This document shows positions 60,947 to 64,000 of a stretch of 64,000 nt of DNA, one piece after another. Position numbers and translations under genes: made by a program. The stretch comes from Leptasterias polaris (taxonomy: Eukaryota > Echinodermata > Asteroidea > Forcipulatida > Asteriidae), in NCBI GenBank assembly GCA_037783415.1, contig JAZGTN010000028.1, positions 2,003,001 to 2,067,000 on the forward strand, in the 5' to 3' direction. Under the pieces are notes generated by a model, which did no database searches, was not told where the DNA came from, and saw nothing but the letters and a program-made list of their open reading frames with translations. How positions within the stretch are numbered: the first letter of the stretch is position 1; every line of letters starts with the position of its first letter.

Positions 60947-61357
60947 TATCAAATAATAAACCACAAGGGAAACTGACTGGGTAAATGTTTAAATGATTTT
61001 GGGTTGAACAAAGAAAAATTGACTAGAGCGGGATTTGAACCAACGACCTCCGGTTTAACGTGCCGGCGCTCTACCAACTGAGCTATCTAGCCCTATGTTG
61101 GCGGTCTCCCTATTTTGTCAATATCTTTGTTCGGGGGGTGACAGTCAGAAGCCATACAACCGCAAACTGCCGTGTAGCCAGGGATCACACCCAAGTATAC
61201 GATACAACCTGGGAAGCAACAGCCAGGGGATCACCTTAAGGGGATGCAACTTTTTATATCAGATATCAAATAATAAACCACAAGGGAAACTGACTGGGTA
61301 AATGTTTAAATGATTTTGGGTTGAACAAAGAAAAATTTACTAGAGCGGGATTTGAAC
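60947..61357 (-). mobile_element. tandem pair of tRNA-Asn-related SINEs in centrin intron 1
   Basis: The first unit (60947-61256) holds a tRNA-like stretch at about 61025-61096 with the A box (AGCTCAGTTGGTAGAGC), a GTT anticodon position, the B box (GGTTCAAATCC) and a pairing acceptor stem. The T stem is mismatched, so it is not a working tRNA. The second unit (61257-61357) repeats the roughly 100-bp tail almost exactly but stops at the B box. Confidence 0.7.
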
Positions 61358-61985
61358 AAAATGATAACATAAATAGGCTACCCTAGATGAGGGAAAGGAT
61401 TATTTTAAAGTATAAACATAAAGTTTGTTTCTTTCTTGGTCCTTTTTTGTTCTTTTTCCTTTTTCTGTGTGTTCATTGCGCATGTGGTATGTCCCTAATC
61501 CGACTGAACACACTGTGTTTTTAGAACAAACAAAAACAAGTTTAATGGCCTGATCTTTCATTCCAAAACACCCAGGGCAAGCTAAGGTAAGACTAGTAAG
61601 AGGTAGGTGAACACATTTTTAGCTGGTTTAAACCGCCAACCCACCCGTAGCGAATGCGCTTTTAATTTGTTATCGCTTAGCTTCACAAGGATTCAGCTTG
61701 TCCACACAAGTGGGGCTAGCTACCAATCATCCCCACAACAATGGCAATGAATCATGAAAGGTTTGCCCAGCTGAAGTGAATTAAACTCCTAAAAAAGACA
61801 AAGTGTTCGCAGTATATTATATTTTCCTTTATTTTTTTAGTCTTAATAATTTCAATAATACCCCCGATTCGTTTGAATATTAAAATTAAAGTGTGGCTCT
61901 ATAAGGTGCTCTGAGTCTGAAGTATCGAGTTGTCTTGAGTCGGTCAAAAACATCGAGCGAGTTGTCCGACATTCGTGGTGGTCTG

Positions 61986-62998
61986 TGCTTAGCCCCATGA
62001 ATAGGGCCAGCCCAATCCACTCCGTATCCTTGGCCCTAGCACCATTGCAAACCTATTTTTGTGCCCTATGAGATTTTTAATCCCTTAAGATCTAGATCAT
62101 GAAACTTACCGATCGAATGCCAATGTACTTGTAGATAGCCAGACTGCTGGAATTTGTTTTAAAAAACATCACACGTTTTTAGTGAAAATCAAATGATTTT
62201 CGAGAGTGAACTTTAAAAAATATCTCAACGATCTTGACAATATGCTCATTGAGAAGTCGTACACACGTTCTCATAATTACGTTTATAAAAAAATGTTTTT
62301 CAGCGTTACTGTACAACATGTACAACGGGATCGAGTACCAATACAAACCTTTGGGTTCGAAAACTAGGTTTTGTCAGGCTCCCTCAACAACATTAGAACA
62401 ACGATACAATCAATTGCTACGATTGAGGGTGTCAGGACACTTTGTACCTTTACCACTTCGTACCCGGGACACTTCGTACCTTTTACAAGGTACGAAGTGA
62501 CTTTGGACACTTCGTACCATGGACACTTCGTACCTTTTCCAAGACACTTCGTACCTTCTTACAAGACACTTCGTACCTCGAACTGATTATGTTTTTCTGC
62601 CTTGTTTCGAGAGGGTCATGCTACCAAACAAAAGACTCATTAATCATTAATGACCAGTTGTGACTAGACTCGATAGGAATTGAGCGCCATCTAACGATTT
62701 GTTGCATGTAGGTCGAGTCGATGAGATAGTTCTTTCTAATTCTAGTAAAAGTTCACTCTCTCTCGAAAATCATTTGATTTTCACCAAAAACGTGTGATGT
62801 GTTTTTTAACAAATTCCAGCAGTCCGGCTATCTACACAAGTACATTTGGCATTCGATCGGTAAGTTTCATGATCTAGTTCTAGATCTTCCCGAATTAAAA
62901 ATCTCATGGGCCACAAAAATAGGTTTGCAATGGTGCTAGCTAGGCCGGGCAAGGATACGGAGTGGATTGGGCTGGCCCTGTTCATGGGGTTAGTCTGT
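61986..62998. repeat. long inverted repeat in centrin intron 1
   Basis: The left arm is 61986-62212 and the right arm 62751-62998, about 230-250 bp each and similar but not identical, with a 538-bp loop. The arms carry matching blocks such as 'gaaacttaccgatcgaatgcc' and 'ggatacggagtggattgg' (the latter complemented in the left arm). The loop contains a CACTTCGTACC repeat cluster. The right arm ends about 215 bases from the centrin start codon. Confidence 0.85.
62433..62580 (+). repeat. CACTTCGTACC repeat cluster
   Basis: There are about eight copies of the 11-mer CACTTCGTACC, often preceded by GGA or AGA, within 150 bases. Seven are direct, including one with a T for C, and one is inverted (ggtacgaagtg near 62490). 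Spacing is irregular, from 14 to about 22 bases. Confidence 0.85.
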
Positions 62999-63214
62999 GC
63001 TGTGCAGTGTGAGTGTGTGACTGTGAGTGTGCAGTGCTCAGCGGACGGCCGTACGGACGTCGTCGGATTGTCAAGTGAACCGTTTGTTTTTTCAGTAAAG
63101 GTTTCCCCCAGCTGTCATTTAGCCGAATTTTAATAACCCCAATATCAACACCTTTCTTCAGAAATCCCGACGTTGTCTGAAAACATTTTTAGCTAAAAAA
63201 TGGAGGTAACTTAC

Positions 63215-63217
63215 CAT
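63215..63217 (-). CDS. CETN2: centrin, exon 1 (start codon only) at the 5' UTR boundary
   Basis: The ATG is the last codon of the exon and is followed directly by the strong donor gtaagtt. Joined in phase 0 to exon 2 it gives [11 protein letters not shown] first intron right after the initiator Met is a plausible arrangement. The 5' UTR would lie above 63217. The alternative is that this exon is wholly UTR and translation starts at the Met in exon 2. Confidence 0.7.
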
Positions 63218-63400
63218 AGTTACTGTGGTATAACTGCTGCTCTGTTTTGCATCGAAACGGCGGAAAAATACCCAGCGAGAGCCCTTCTTATCTTGCTTTT
63301 GATTCGTTGATTTTAACGCTCACGTCAAAGGACCATCGACACATTTGACCAATCAAAATAACCGTAACATCTAAAGATCTTGAGTTAACATAAGCACCTC
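63218..63400 (-). promoter_or_regulatory. centrin 5' UTR and core promoter region
   Basis: This is the region upstream of the centrin start codon. An inverted CCAAT box (ATTGG in the gene's direction) lies at 63349-63353, about 130 bases from the ATG. No TATA box and no convincing RFX X-box were seen, although RFX control is common for centriole and cilium genes. Confidence 0.35.
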
Positions 63401-64000
63401 GTTCAATATAATGTTAATTTTAAATGAAATATCAAACAATATCGACATTCAATCGATAAATAATTTTGTTTTATGAAACAAATACGGCAAACAAATTACC
63501 TTAGGTGTAGTTTTAATGCTTACACGTTACTAAGTGGTTTTGTTTAGTCGCAAGAGTATTATTTCACTCCTAAGACTTTAAAAGGATGGGGTACAGTGAG
63601 AAAATGGGTGGATCTGTCATTTCAATACCGGTTATTGGTTTTTTAACACATTGTTTTATTGGTTTTTGTTATATTATTTTTTGTGTGGTTTCCCCCCCCC
63701 CCCCCCCCAAAAGAATAAACAAATCAATCAATCAATAAAAATAAGATAATAACTAAACAAATAAAAAAATAAAAAAATCAACAAATACAAAATAAAAAAA
63801 TAAAAAAATGGCAGACATTGAAAGAATAATCACAAATTGAGTATAATGTTTGTGAAAAGATAGCTCACCCTAAAAAACACACCCTATAACCCTACCCCCA
63901 GCGGCGTCACCGAGTAGGGGCGTGGCACGTGCCCCCAATTTCCATTGCCCCCCCCCCCCTCAAAAAAAAAGGAAACTTGAACTCTGCCCCCCCCCCCCAT

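Noticed and set aside
61025..61096. A possible functional tRNA-Asn gene (minus strand)
   Set aside because: The acceptor stem pairs, but the T stem and anticodon stem have mismatches. The same sequence recurs with a common non-tRNA flank, which is the pattern of a SINE.

Overview
The window reads as AT-rich, intron- and repeat-dense nuclear DNA from a marine invertebrate deuterostome, most likely an echinoderm. This is an inference. It rests on the two host genes (an FE65/APBB adaptor and a CETN1/2-type centrin, both with animal intron layouts), abundant TGTACATG palindromic runs, long G/C homopolymers, and a mix of CR1/L2-type retrotransposon, Penelope-like remnant, tRNA-related SINEs and many palindromic DNA elements. 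No bacterial or organellar genes, rRNA, CRISPR array or intact virus were seen.

Layout. 1-2571: repeats, downstream of the last visible exon of the FE65-like gene. 2572-23413 (minus): 5' part of the FE65/APBB-like gene, with a short first coding exon at 23323-23413, a 19.4 kb repeat-filled intron, and a large second exon at 2572-3890 carrying an acidic tract and a WW domain. The two PTB domains are expected beyond the left edge. 23414-56324: about 33 kb without a convincing host gene, built from transposable elements. These include a TA-flanked element (27189-28435), two TTA-flanked PIF/Harbinger-like elements (29655-30838 and 45205-46502), a CR1/L2-like retrotransposon with an uninterrupted reverse transcriptase ORF (33798-36235), a Penelope GIY-YIG remnant (46509-47385), a 2 kb foldback element with a 6-bp target duplication (49547-51504), and a 64-bp tandem array (52276-52771). 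56325-63217 (minus): a complete five-exon centrin gene encoding 171 residues. Its introns hold a piggyBac derivative, MITEs, a tandem SINE pair and, next to the first exon, a palindrome with about 0.23 kb arms.

Many small palindromic families recur. The clearest is a roughly 360-bp family with TTAA target sites and TTAAAGGCACTGG ends. Others have ends of the type GGGCCCAATTTCAT, CAGGGCTCGAA, GGCCGTATCTGAA and CAGGCCTGGAATT. They explain most of the short ORFs outside the two genes.

The two host genes face the same way (minus) about 33 kb apart, and nothing in the sequence links their functions. The most unusual object is the foldback element at 49547-51504. Each arm has a 12-copy array of NotI-site-bearing units, a G-run minisatellite and a small nested element, all present in both arms. 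It resembles the sea-urchin TU/foldback class in design but was not recognised as a known family.
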